Assembly (NCBI GenBank): GCA_008729055.1
Contig: SDUX01000002.1
Coordinates: 6,115,485 to 6,179,484 of the forward strand
Length of the DNA: 64,000 nt
Source of the DNA: Pyropia haitanensis
Taxonomy: Eukaryota; Rhodophyta; Bangiophyceae; Bangiales; Bangiaceae
Direction of reading: 5' to 3'
Shown here: piece by piece, positions 35,985-44,952 of the stretch
How the letters are laid out: the number at the start of each line of letters is the position of its first letter
Position numbering within the stretch: position 1 is the stretch's first letter
Position numbers and translations under genes: made by a program
The notes under the pieces: model-generated
What the model was told of the DNA's origin: nothing
Databases searched by the model: none
The model's input: the letters and a program-made list of their open reading frames with translations, nothing else

Positions 35985-36878
35985 AAGTGCTGCCGCCGGC
36001 CGCCCTCCCCGGCGAGGGGCATACCGTGGCCGTCGTTACAGGTCGCAGCAGATGAACGAGGCGCGTGCCGTCCTCCCCACCGCCGCGGTCGACGGGTAAG
36101 CGGTGTACGGGGAAAGGGGGCAAGATGTGGGGGGGGGGGGGGGGGGGGGGGGGGGCAAAGGGGTGTTTCCACCACACCCGCACACCGACACACGGCTTCG
36201 GGCGCGCGGCGACGATGGTGCAGGGGGGGGGGGGGGGGGGGGGGATGCGCATGGGGTGGAAACGGGTGCGCCGTCGACGCGCGCAAAGTGACAAACGGCG
36301 TCGGTAACGTGCAGCGCCCACGCCGGTCGCGACCGTTCGTGCCCAAGTGCGGTGTGGTGCGCGGCACGGAGCCCGCGGCGGGCCATGACACGGCGTCGGT
36401 CCGTGCACGTCTGCGTGGTACGGTTGAGCATAATTCGTGCGGTGTCGGGCACGCGCGCAGCCACGGAGTGCAACACGTTGTCGCAGCGATCACGAATTCA
36501 CGAAATGGTGGCACTCCGGTGCAGTTCTTCTGTGTGTACATGTATGGATATGTTGCCTGTGACATCAGTGTTTCACTGGTGGGCGTGCAGCGGTCGACAG
36601 ATGTCCTGCAAAACCCTGCACGACAAAATTGCATCTTAGCCGGACGACATGGGTCAGCTTCAGTTTTTATACGAGAAGATGGGCCGTGACGAGCTGGTGA
36701 CAGACGTGGTGAAGGCAACACGCCCAGCGCGCAAGCCTTGGCGCTACGGCGTGAATGTACGTGTGTGCAGTGCATATCGGCTTCCAGAGGCCCCACGGGC
36801 CACCTTGCACGACTCGACACGTCCAATTTGCTGTGCATCCCGCGATTCTAAGGTACTCGCCGGTGGCCCCACTGCGCA
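35985..36878 (+). repeat. dispersed repeat, copy 2 (uninterrupted)
   Basis: This matches copy 1 block by block and runs through GTGCAT (36833-36838) straight into ATTCTAAGGTACTCGCC and onward to CCCCACTGCGCA (36845-36878). In copy 1 the same junction is split by the inverted-repeat element. The coding remnant reads KIAS-stop-PDDMGQLQFLYEK and ATRPARKPWRYG. Two long G runs, absent from copy 1, lie in its left half. Confidence 0.7.
36129..36155. repeat. G27 homopolymer
   Basis: Twenty-seven consecutive G in dispersed-repeat copy 2. A second run of 22 G lies at 36223-36244. Copy 1 has no matching run, so both probably expanded after duplication. Confidence 0.9.
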
Positions 36879-37050
36879 GGTGCAGCGCCACCGGCCCGGG
36901 CACTCGACAAAAAGCGCGCCTAACTCATCTTCTGCTCAAGCTTGGATGCACCCAAGCTCCCCCAAGGGCAAAGAGACGGCGCTGAGTTCGTTTCTGGCCT
37001 CAGAAAAGGGGGCAGATGGCGGGAAATAGAAGAAAACAGACACTGAAAAA

Positions 37051-37106
37051 CCGGATCATTTGATCCGAAAAGGATCAAATGATCCGGTCGGTAGAATAGA
37101 CACTAG
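37051..37106. repeat. right terminus: hairpin arms plus TIR
   Basis: Perfect 16-bp inverted repeat with arms 37051-37066 and 37072-37087 around GAAAA, then one base, then the TIR 37089-37106. The outer bases of the hairpin (CCG..CGG) differ from those at the left end (GAG..CTC) while pairing is kept. Confidence 0.9.
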
Positions 37107-37142
37107 AGATTCCAAGGTTCCGGCCGGTAGCCCCACTGCGCA
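37107..37142 (+). repeat. dispersed repeat, copy 1 (right part)
   Basis: ATTCCAAGGTTCCGGCCGG and onward to CCCCACTGCGCA match 36845-36878 of copy 2. With 33420-34155 it reconstitutes one repeat copy if the element between them is removed. Confidence 0.75.
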
Positions 37143-38214
37143 CACGTGGCACTTCCCATTGTGCCACGGGTCGCTACAGAGAGCCTATTACACCACGAAT
37201 AGTCGGCTGTGAATGGTGCAGAGATGTGCTGACATCCCACGATGCAGCGAATGGGATGTCGTCGATAGGGTCAGACGTTCTTGCCAGGCCCGCAACGGTC
37301 GGATCCGACGCTGCCATTCCACACCCCGGCTGGGCAAAGACCCCCACGACCGAGCGGTTTTTTTTCTCGTGTTTCTTATTCAAACCGTTGCCGCCACGCG
37401 TGCCACGCCGCCCGCCGCGGGCGCGCGCCCGGAACCGTTGCGTGGCGGCCGGCCGCCGCGGCGCCCCCGTTTCAAATATTTGAACCGCGGCGGTGACGCG
37501 CGGCCGCCGCCGCCGCCGCCGCCGCGGCGCCCACGCGGTGGACCGAGGGGGGGGGGGGGGGGGTGCGCGTGGTGGAGTACCCGCCGGGGGGGGGGGGGGG
37601 AGGGGCGGCGGCCGTCGTGGGGGGTGGCGGGAGCGTCGCGCCTGGCCGCCAGGAGGGGGGACGGGGGTGCCCCCCGGCGGCGACACCCCCGCTCACGGGC
37701 GGGTGCGGCCGCGGGCCGCGCCGCCCCCCCCCCCCCCCCCCCACCCCCCCCCCCCCGGCCTCCCCCGGGTGGCCGCCGCGTGCCCCCCCCGCGGGTGCCA
37801 CTCGCCGTGCGCGGCGGCGCCGCCGCCGCGGCACGACCGCGGCGGCGGGCTGGCCGTCGCGGCCACAGCGGCGGGGCGGCACGGCCGCGGCGGCGGCAGC
37901 GGCAACAGGCCGGGGGGGGCGGCGGGCGGGCGGGGGGGGGGGAAGGTGCGCGTGCACCAGGCGGCCACGCCGGCGGTTGGGCGGCGTTGGCCGCGGACGC
38001 GTTGCGCCCTCGCCGCCGCCCCGGGGTCGCCGCTGTTGGGCGGCGCGGCGGCTACCGCCGCCGCGCGGCGCAGGGGCGCCGCCACCCACCCCCCGCGCTG
38101 GCGCATGCGCGGCGGGAGCAGCTCCGCCTGGCCTATCGGTGCCGTCCCGGGCGCGTGGCGTGGCTGCTGCCGCCGCCGTCCCGCCGCCCGCCCGCATTCC
38201 CGTCCCGTCGGTCG
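37143..38214. other. upstream region of Aurora kinase, low complexity
   Basis: 37143-37400 is of moderate GC with no gene seen. A perfect palindrome TTCAAATATTTGAA sits at 37471-37484 in otherwise GC-rich sequence. 37490-38210 carries G and C runs (G14 near 37551, C17 near 37726) and long Arg/Pro/Gly frames on both strands without motifs. Confidence 0.4.
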
Positions 38215-38599
38215 CCGCTACCTCCCGCTCTCTCCCTCGTCCACCCCCCCCCCACTGCTGCCCCCTGTCCCCCTCGCCATTTTGTCCTGCTCGCTCTCCC
38301 CCCCCTCCCCGCCCCCCCCCTGCCACCCTCGCCCGCCCTCCCCTCCCCCCCACACCACCCGCCCCACCCCCCTCCACCCGCCCCGCCCTCCCCACCCGCC
38401 CCCACCCGCCGTCCCCCCCGTCCGTGCCGCCTCGCTTCCCCGTCGACCCCTCCGTCGTCTCCACCTCGCACCCCTCCCCCCTTCCCTCCCACCCCCACCC
38501 CCACCCTTCCACTCCCCCTCCTTTTTCCCACGGACGCGGCCGGCCGGCGAGCGCCAGCCGCCCCCCCCCCCCCCCCTCCACCTCCGTTGGAAAAAGACA
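38215..38599 (+). promoter_or_regulatory. long polypyrimidine leader of the Aurora kinase gene
   Basis: About 370 bases of almost pure C with interspersed T and a few CCAC/CCGC words run up to GGAAAAAGACA just before the ATG at 38600. It is the strongest example of the pyrimidine-rich leaders seen before many starts in this window. It may contain the transcription start or act as a nucleosome-excluding or H-DNA-forming tract. Confidence 0.45.
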
Positions 38600-38654
38600 A
38601 TGGGACCCGCTGACCCGCGACCGCCGGCGGCGGCCGGCAAGGAGAACCGCGCGC

Positions 38655-38691
<37 letters not shown>

Positions 38692-38848
38692 TGCCGCCGC
38701 CGCCACCGACGCGGACGGGTGTGCCAAGGCGGCCGGCGGCTGGCGGGAGGCGCCGCCTCGCGACGCCACCGCCGCCGCCGCGGCGGCGGCGGCGGCGGCA
38801 GCGCCAGCGGCGGCACCGGCAGCGCCTGCGTCGGCACCGGCGGCAGCA

Positions 38849-38881
<33 letters not shown>

Positions 38882-39859
38882 GCAACGGGGCGGCCGCCGG
38901 CTGGTGGTGGTGGTGGTGGTGGTGGGGCGGCGGCTGCGGCGGCGGCTGCCCCTCCCCCCCCCCCCCCCCCCCCACCCGGCGCGGCCGCCCCGGCGACGGC
39001 CGCGGCGGCCGCGTCGGCCGCGGCGGCGGACCGGTCGTGGCGGCTCGACGACTTTGACATTGGGCGGCCGCTCGGCAAAGGCAAGTTTGGCAACGTGTAC
39101 CTGGCGCGCGAGAAGGCCAGCGGCTACATCGTGGCGCTCAAGGTGCTGTACAAGGCGCAGCTGTGCAAGGGCAACGTGGAGCACCAGCTGCGGCGGGAGA
39201 TTGAGATCCAGTCCCACCTGCGGCACCCCAACATCCTCCGCCTCTTTGGCTACTTCCACGACCCGAACCGGGTGTTCCTCATCCTCGAGTACGCCGCCCG
39301 CGGGGAGCTGTACAAGGAGCTCCACCGGCAGCCGCGGTCACGGTTCCCCGAGGACCGCTCCGCCACGTACATCGCGTCGCTGGCGCACGCGCTCGCCTAC
39401 TGCCACGCCAAGAGCGTCATCCACCGGGACCTCAAGCCCGAGAACCTGCTGCTCGGCCTCCGCGGGGAGCTCAAGATTGCCGACTTTGGCTGGTCCGTCC
39501 ACTCCCCCGCCAACCGCCGCGCGACGCTGTGCGGCACGCCCGACTACCTGCCGCCCGAGATGATTGAGGGGCGGGAGCACGACCACACGCTCGACCTGTG
39601 GTCGCTCGGCGTCCTCACCTACGAGTTCCTCGTCGGCGTGCCCCCGTTTGACAGTGAGGAGCTGAGCGACACGTACCGCCGCATCCGCAAGGTGCAGGTC
39701 GCGTACCCGCCGCACCTGTCGGACGACGCGGTCGACCTCATCCGGCGGCTGCTCGTCAAGGAGGGCAAGGCGCGGCTGCCGCTCGCCGCCGTCCTCCGCC
39801 ACCCGTGGATTGTCAAGCACGCGGGGCCGACGCTCGCAACACAGCGGCGGCTCGGCTGA
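38600..39859 (+). CDS. Aurora-family serine/threonine kinase
   Basis: This encodes 419 residues from the ATG at 38600. Aurora kinases drive spindle assembly, chromosome alignment and cytokinesis. The kinase domain spans about 151-403: glycine loop [16 protein letters not shown]-binding Lys181 (VALKVL), HRDLKPEN with catalytic Asp277, DFG at 295-297, activation loop [20 protein letters not shown] with the phosphorylatable Thr309 (Aurora A Thr288 equivalent; the preceding Thr is Ala), and [15 protein letters not shown]. The loop and FGWSVH are Aurora hallmarks. The N-terminal ~145 residues are Ala/Gly/Pro-rich and begin with a KEN box (residues 14-16, AGKENRAP), a degron for APC/C-Cdh1. The C-terminus is short. 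No intron is needed. The start is chosen as the first ATG before the KEN box. Confidence 0.96.
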
Positions 39860-39882
39860 GGCCGCCGCCGCCCCACCAATGA

Positions 39883-39901
39883 TTTTTTTTTTTTTTTTTT
39901 T
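39883..39901 (+). repeat. T19 run followed by GT/G-rich tract
   Basis: Nineteen T directly after the Aurora gene, then GTGTGTGTGGGGGTGGGTGG. The G clusters could form a quadruplex. The position 24 bases after the stop suggests the 3' untranslated or transcription-end region, and the T-then-GT order resembles a downstream polyadenylation element. Confidence 0.6.
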
Positions 39902-40394
39902 GTGTGTGTGGGGGTGGGTGGGTGTGGCTGCCGCCTCGCCCCTCGCCTTGTCGGCCGCGCCCGCCCGCCGCGCGCACGCGCGCGCGCGCGCACCGTGGGG
40001 TGGTCCCCGCCACGCGGCGCCAGCCGGGCCGCGCCAGGCCGGGGCGGCGGCGGCGTTGGCCGCGTGCGCGCGTGCCGCCGCAGCACGGCGGCGGCACCGC
40101 CCCGCCCACCGCGTGTGGCGGTGCACAGGCGCAGCGGCGCAGGGGCCGGGGGGCGGGCTGCCACCCGCCCCGCCGGCCGGTCAGCCAGACGGTCGCCGCC
40201 ACCACAGGGGCAGCTGCCGCCGCCGTGGCGCGGCGGCGCCCGCAGGGGGTGGCCGCCCACGAGGGACTGCCCGACGGCATGTACAAACGGGCGAGTTCCC
40301 CACAGGTCGGACCGAGGTGTGATGGCCGCCACGGAGCGCACGCCCCCCACCTTCCCCCCCCCCCACCCCCCCTACCCGTCCCTGCCCACGCCGA
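39902..40394. other. convergent spacer between Aurora kinase and the next gene
   Basis: Both neighbours end here. The sequence is GC-rich with a (GC)n stretch near 39973-39991 and C runs near 40355-40372. No gene seen. Confidence 0.5.
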
Positions 40395-42125
40395 CTACCG
40401 CCGCTTCCGCACCTTGCGCTCCTGCATCTCGCCCAGCACCCGGACGGCGAGCACGCCCAACGCGGCGGCCGTCAGCACCGCGGCGGCGATGCCAATGCCG
40501 CGGGCGGCCCCCCCCCGCCCCCCCCCCTCCGCGTCGGCGGCGGCGCTCCCCCCCCTCCCCCCCCCACCCCCCCCCCCACCCCCCTCCCGGCCGCGGCGGC
40601 CGCCCAGAAACGACAGCGCCTCGGCCTTTAGCGCGCGTGCCTCGGCGTCGCGCCGCGCCGCCCGCCGCGCCGCGTCAATGCGGCGGCCGCAGCAGACCGC
40701 CGGCGACGCGAGGTCCAGCCCCGCGTCGCGGCCCCAGAGGGCGTCCACCGCCGCCGCCTCCCGCCGCAGCGCCGAGTGCGCGTAGTGGACGACCGCCGCG
40801 AGCGGGTGGGCGCCCGCCGCCGGCGCGGCGGCGGCGGCGGCGAGTGCGGCGGCGGCGGCCGCCGCGGCGGCGGCGCCGCGGCGGCCGCCGGGGGGGGGCA
40901 CCGCGGGGGGGTAGGCCGCCCACGCGGAGCGGGCGGCGCCCAGCTTGTACGCGCCGAGCGTGAGGCGCTGGCCAAACGCGGCGAGGTCCGCCCCGCCCAG
41001 CGCCGACGATGGCACCAGCCCCGCGGCCGAGACGGCCCGCAGCAGCGCGGCCAGCCGCGCCGCCGCGGCCGCCGCGACGGTGCCGCCCAGGCGGTAGACG
41101 GCGCCCGCGCGGAGCACGTCGGTCGCGGCGGCGAGCGCCGCGTCGGACAGCTCCGCGGCGGGCGCCGGCACGCCCCCCGCACCCGCCGCCGCCGTGGCCA
41201 GGTGCGCGTCGAGCGCGTCGAGCAGCCCCGACCGCCGAATGTCCGCGGCGGCCACGCCGTACGCGGCGGCCGCGACGGCAACGGCGGCGGCCGGCACCAG
41301 CGGCGCCGTCACGTTGACGCCCGACGGGATGGAGATGAGCGCGACGCCCACCGCCGGGTAGGCCGCCACCGCGGGCGACAGGGCGCCCTCAGAGGTGGGG
41401 TCAAAAGGCGGCGCCCCAACAAAGACGTACACGTTCACGTCCACCGGCTCCGCGTCCGCGGCCACAGCGACGGCGGCGGCGGCGGCGGCGGCGGCGCCCA
41501 AACCCCCGCGGCGGCCACCCGCGCCCCCCCCCCCCCCCCGCACCCCCCCCTGCGGGCGCAGCACCGCCGCGGCGGCGGCGGCGTCCAGCCCCGCCGCCCC
41601 CCGCCCGCCCGCGTCGAGCGCCAGCTGGCACCGCGCGCACTCGGCATTGACGCTCGTCGAAAAAAAGCCAATGTGCTGCCCCGGCGGCGCCACCCGCCGG
41701 ACCGCCCCCTCCAGCGCGCGCCACCCACCGCCGGCGCCGGCGAGCCCCGCGAGCGGCTGGTGGAGGTGCGGCAGCCCGCCGCCGCCCGCCACCACCCCGT
41801 ACGGCGTGATGCGCACGCGCACGTGCGGGGAGGTTGCCAGCGGGGGGGCGCCGCCCAGGGCGGGCGGCGCGCCCACCGCCATCGCGACCGCCGCCACGTG
41901 CGCGGCGAGGCGGTCGAGGCCGGGCGGCGGCGGCGGGCGGCCGCCACCACGCGGGGGTGCCGCCGCGCCGCCCACGCTGAGGGTGCCCGTCGTCCACACC
42001 GCCCCGGCGCCCGCGGGCCGCCACGCCGTCGACGCGAGCAGGTTGGCGGTGGCCGCCGCCGAGCCGGCGGCGGCCCCACCCCCGACGCGCCCACGGCCGT
42101 CCGCAGTGGGCAGCGGCGCGGGCCA

Positions 42126-42174
<49 letters not shown>

Positions 42175-42992
42175 AGCAGATCCGTCGACACAACAAACAG
42201 CAGCGTGCCCGCCGGGCGGCCCGCCGCGTCGGGCGCGGCGGCCGCCTCTAGTGGCGCCATGTCGCCGCGGCGGGCGGCGGCCGCCAGCGCCGCGGCGACC
42301 GCGGCGGGGCCGGCGGCGGCCGCGGCGGCAACCTGCCGGCCGACCCCGTCCGCCGCGCGGTACAGGCGGAGGCTGACGCCCGCCGCCGCGCCCGGCGGGC
42401 AGCGACCCCCCGGCGGCGGGTGCGTGCACCCACCGCCGCTGCCGCCGCCGCTGCCGCCGCCACCGCCGCCGCCGCCGCCGCCACTGCCGGCCGCCGCGGC
42501 CGCCGCCTCGGCGGCGGCCCGCAGGGCGGGCCCCGCGGCGGCGAGCGCGTCCGCCGCCGCCCCCCCCCCCCCGCCAGTCGGCCACCCCACCAGCACCACC
42601 CCCACCGCAGACCGGAGCGGCGTTGCCGCGGCCGCCACAAACGCCGCCGCCGCGGCGCGGACGGCGGCCGCGCCGGCCACGCCACGCCGCGCGGCGGGCG
42701 GCAGCGCGGCGGCGTGGGCGCGCGCCCACGCGGCGCGGCGGCCGGGGGAGACGGCGGCGAACGGGTCGGGCTCGAGCGCAAACGGGTCACGGCCGCCGGC
42801 AAAGAGGGCCTCCTCGTCGGGGAGCGTGGCCGCGACGGAAAAGGGGAAGCGGGCGGCCGCCGCGGGGGGGGGGGGGGGGAGGAGCAGCGTCAGCACCAGC
42901 ACCGCCCATGCCGCGGCGATGAGGGAGGACAGGGGCGTGGGCAGCAGCAGCAGCCGGAGCCGCCGGGATGGAGGGGGAGGGAAAGAGGGCAT
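40395..42992 (-). CDS. large type I membrane protein, similar to plant DUF7906 (At3g28720-like) proteins
   Basis: This encodes 865 residues from the ATG at 42992. The N-terminus (LLLLPTPLSSLIAAAWAVLV then Pro/Ala) is a signal peptide or anchor. A single membrane span near the C-terminus (IAAAVLTAAALGVLAVRVL) leaves a short basic tail MQERKVRKRR, so most of the protein is lumenal or extracellular. Ordered segments between poly-Ala/Gly spacers include GTLLFVVSTDLL, HVRVRITPYGV, HIGFFSTSVNAECARCQLALD, VNVYVFVGAPPFDPTSEGAL and VALISIPSGVNVT. Near the end, YAHSALRREAAAVDALW with a Cys pair (AVCCGRR) precedes the span. This order, ending in a Cys-Cys then a membrane anchor, resembles plant DUF7906 membrane proteins. 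That match is from memory and unverified. Function unknown. Confidence 0.8.
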
Positions 42993-43315
42993 CGTCGTGG
43001 TCGCTGGCGAGGGGAAGCGCCGCGCCGCGGCTGCCGCATGGCGGTAGCGGACGCGGTGGGGCGGAGGGCGGAGCAAGCTGCCTCGGCGAGACAGCGCGCG
43101 GAGGTCGGCAGCGCCCGCGGTGGGGAGGAGTGAGCCCAGTGTCGGGCGCTGTCTTCCGCGCAAGTGCTGCGCGTGTCTGAAACTACAAGAAATCGGACCC
43201 AAATTCACAGTCTTGCGTATCTTGAAAGGCGCAATTTTATCAAGTCCCGATGCAGTTGGCGATGACGTCACCGTGGCCACGTGTACCTCGTCAGCCGTGC
43301 CGCGCCCGTCCCCCA
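42993..43315. other. spacer between two minus-strand genes
   Basis: 323 bases. 43180-43250 is AT-richer (CTACAAGAAATCGGACCC; CAATTTTATC) and may be the promoter of the downstream minus-strand gene or the 3' end of the next one. No gene. Confidence 0.45.
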
Positions 43316-44952
43316 TCACCCCGCCCCTGGCCCTCCCGCCGCCGCCCGCGCTTGCCTCGCCGCCCGCACCGCCCGCCCCGCGACGGTGACCGCGGAGAGC
43401 ACCAGCGCCAGCCCGCCCAGCGTGGTGTAGAGCAACGCCGGGATGGCGACCAGGTGCCACCCCCGGGTCCCCCCCCAGCCCACCCCCACCGCCACCGCCG
43501 CGCCCGCCGCGTACGCCGCCGCCACCGCCGCGCGGACGCGGCCACGCAGGCCAAACCCGTGCAGGTGGACGGCCACAAACGAGGTGGCGAGCCCCCACCC
43601 AAACAGCGGCACCAGCCGCCCACCCCCCACCGTCGCGGCGGTGAGCAGCGCGTGCGCCGCCACCCACCCCTCCAGCGCGGCCGTCCACGCGCGCCGCCCG
43701 TGGGCGGCGGTGCCCGCGAGCCCCGCCTGCAGCAGCAACAAAAAGACGTACAGGAAGCCCGACAGGTGCGCCACCGTCGACGCGGCGGGGTGGTACCACA
43801 GCGTGTAGACGGTTGCAAACGAAAAGTAGTAGCCGTGCGTCGCGACCGCCGTCGCGCGCAGGGCGGGGGCGGCCAGCGGGCGGGGCGGCCGCGCGCCCGC
43901 GAGCACCCCGCGGCGGGGCGCTTCGAGGAGCCACACCCACACGAGCAGCAGCGCGACGGCGGCGAGGGAGGTCACCTCGGGCACGTCCGCCGCGAGGCCG
44001 TCGTACGAGAGGAGGTGCGTGTGCGCCACCCGGGCGGCGCAAAAGGCCGCGTGCAGCGCCAGGGTCGCCCGCTGGGGCCACCCCAGCGACCGGGGGGGGA
44101 GCTGGACGGCCGCCGCAGCGGGCCGGGCGCCACCGCCGCCACTGCTGCCGCCTCGCCGTTGGTGACGGCGCCCGCGCCACCCCCACAACCGGCAGGCGTG
44201 GCACGGGCGCCCGACGCCGGCGGCGGCGGCTCCGTCGCCGCGGCCCCCTGCCGCTGTTGCCGCCGCTGTCTCCGCGTCGCGGCAATCAGCAGCCAGTGGC
44301 CCACCTGGTGTACCGCGTACAGAATCCACGCGCTCCACCGTCGCGCCGCCGCACCAGCGGCGGCGGCGGTGGCGGTGGCGGCGGCGGTGGCGGCATCCGC
44401 GCCTCCCGGGCGCCCCCGCAGTCGCCACGGGTAGTCAAACGGGGCGGCCCGGTCGAGGCGGATGGGCACGGCCGCCAGGCGGCCGCCGGCGAACCAGATG
44501 ACGGCGGTCAGCGCCACGCACAGGACCACCCCAACCACCAACGCCCGATCATCGGGCGACGTTGGGGGGCGCACCACTCCGCGGCGGCGGTGGCGGCGGC
44601 GGGGGGGGTCCGACTGCCCGGCGGCGGTCCCCGTTGCCGCCGCCGCCGTCGACGCCGCAGACGATGCCGTCGTCGCCGCGGGCGGCTGGGGCGGTCCACC
44701 CAGCGGGCGCCCGGCGGCCCCGCGGGTGGCCGCTGCTCGCGGGGGCAGCCGCGTAACTCCAGCGGCCACGCCGCGGCCGGCGCGGCGCGGCCAGCGGCGG
44801 CGCGGTGCGGCGGGTGTGGTCGACGGTGCGTGGTGGTGGTGGCGGTGACGGCGACCGAGCGGGCTGACGGCGGCGGCGCCCGGGGGGAAGGGACAGAGCG
44901 GTGGGGCGGCGGGGAGGAGAAAGGCGCCCACGGGCACGGCCGGTGGTGCCAT
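43316..44952 (-). CDS. polytopic membrane protein, reading frame broken at a homopolymer
   Basis: The N-terminal half starts at the ATG at 44952 (MAPPAVPVGAFLLPAAPP). It contains a membrane helix ALVVGVVLCVALTAVIWFAGG and SAWILYAVHQVGHWLLIAATRR. The C-terminal half lies in another frame from about 44090 to 43316 and carries several helices: EVTSLAAVALLLVWVWLLEAP, FSFATVYTLWYHPAAST, LSGFLYVFLLLLQAGL, LVPLFGWGLATSFVAVHLHG and HLVAIPALLYTTLGGLALVL. The frame changes at a run of eight G (44092-44099, plus strand). Both halves have third positions almost all G/C and together make one membrane protein of about 540 residues. A one-base homopolymer error is the simplest explanation; a true frameshift or tiny intron is possible. 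I have seen similar multi-helix proteins with an EAPRRG motif in other eukaryotes but cannot name a function. Confidence 0.7.

Larger units (their letters stand above)
34156..37106. mobile_element. 2.95-kb element with 18-bp terminal inverted repeats and hairpin-forming ends
   Basis: The left end CTAGTGTCTATTCTACCG (34156-34173) is repeated exactly, inverted, at 37089-37106. Just inside each end is a strong inverted repeat on a GGATCA/TGATCC core. At the left, GAGGATCAAATGATCCTC pairs with its reverse complement across 4 bases (34179-34218). At the right, a 16-base arm pairs across GAAAA (37051-37087). The interior holds an FG-rich gene (-) and a second copy of the dispersed repeat into which the element appears inserted. 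I see no transposase, so it would be non-autonomous. No target-site duplication is evident. An older foldback-type transposon or a gene-capturing element are the likeliest readings. Confidence 0.6.

Noticed and set aside
36129..36155. G runs as telomere-like sequence
   Set aside because: They are pure homopolymers, not a repeated telomere unit, and are internal to a dispersed repeat.
34649..36838. 729-codon minus-strand frame over the repeat zone
   Set aside because: It crosses G runs and repeat boundaries, is rich in Cys/His/Arg without motifs, and is not conserved as a frame through copy 1.
37460..37500. GGTTCAAATATTTG (minus strand) as a tRNA T-loop
   Set aside because: It is part of a perfect palindrome and has no tRNA arms next to it.
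42993..44285. Extension of the 865-residue membrane protein upstream to 44285
   Set aside because: The extra frame is Arg/Gly-rich, overlaps the neighbouring membrane gene and precedes a clear signal-type N-terminus at 42992.
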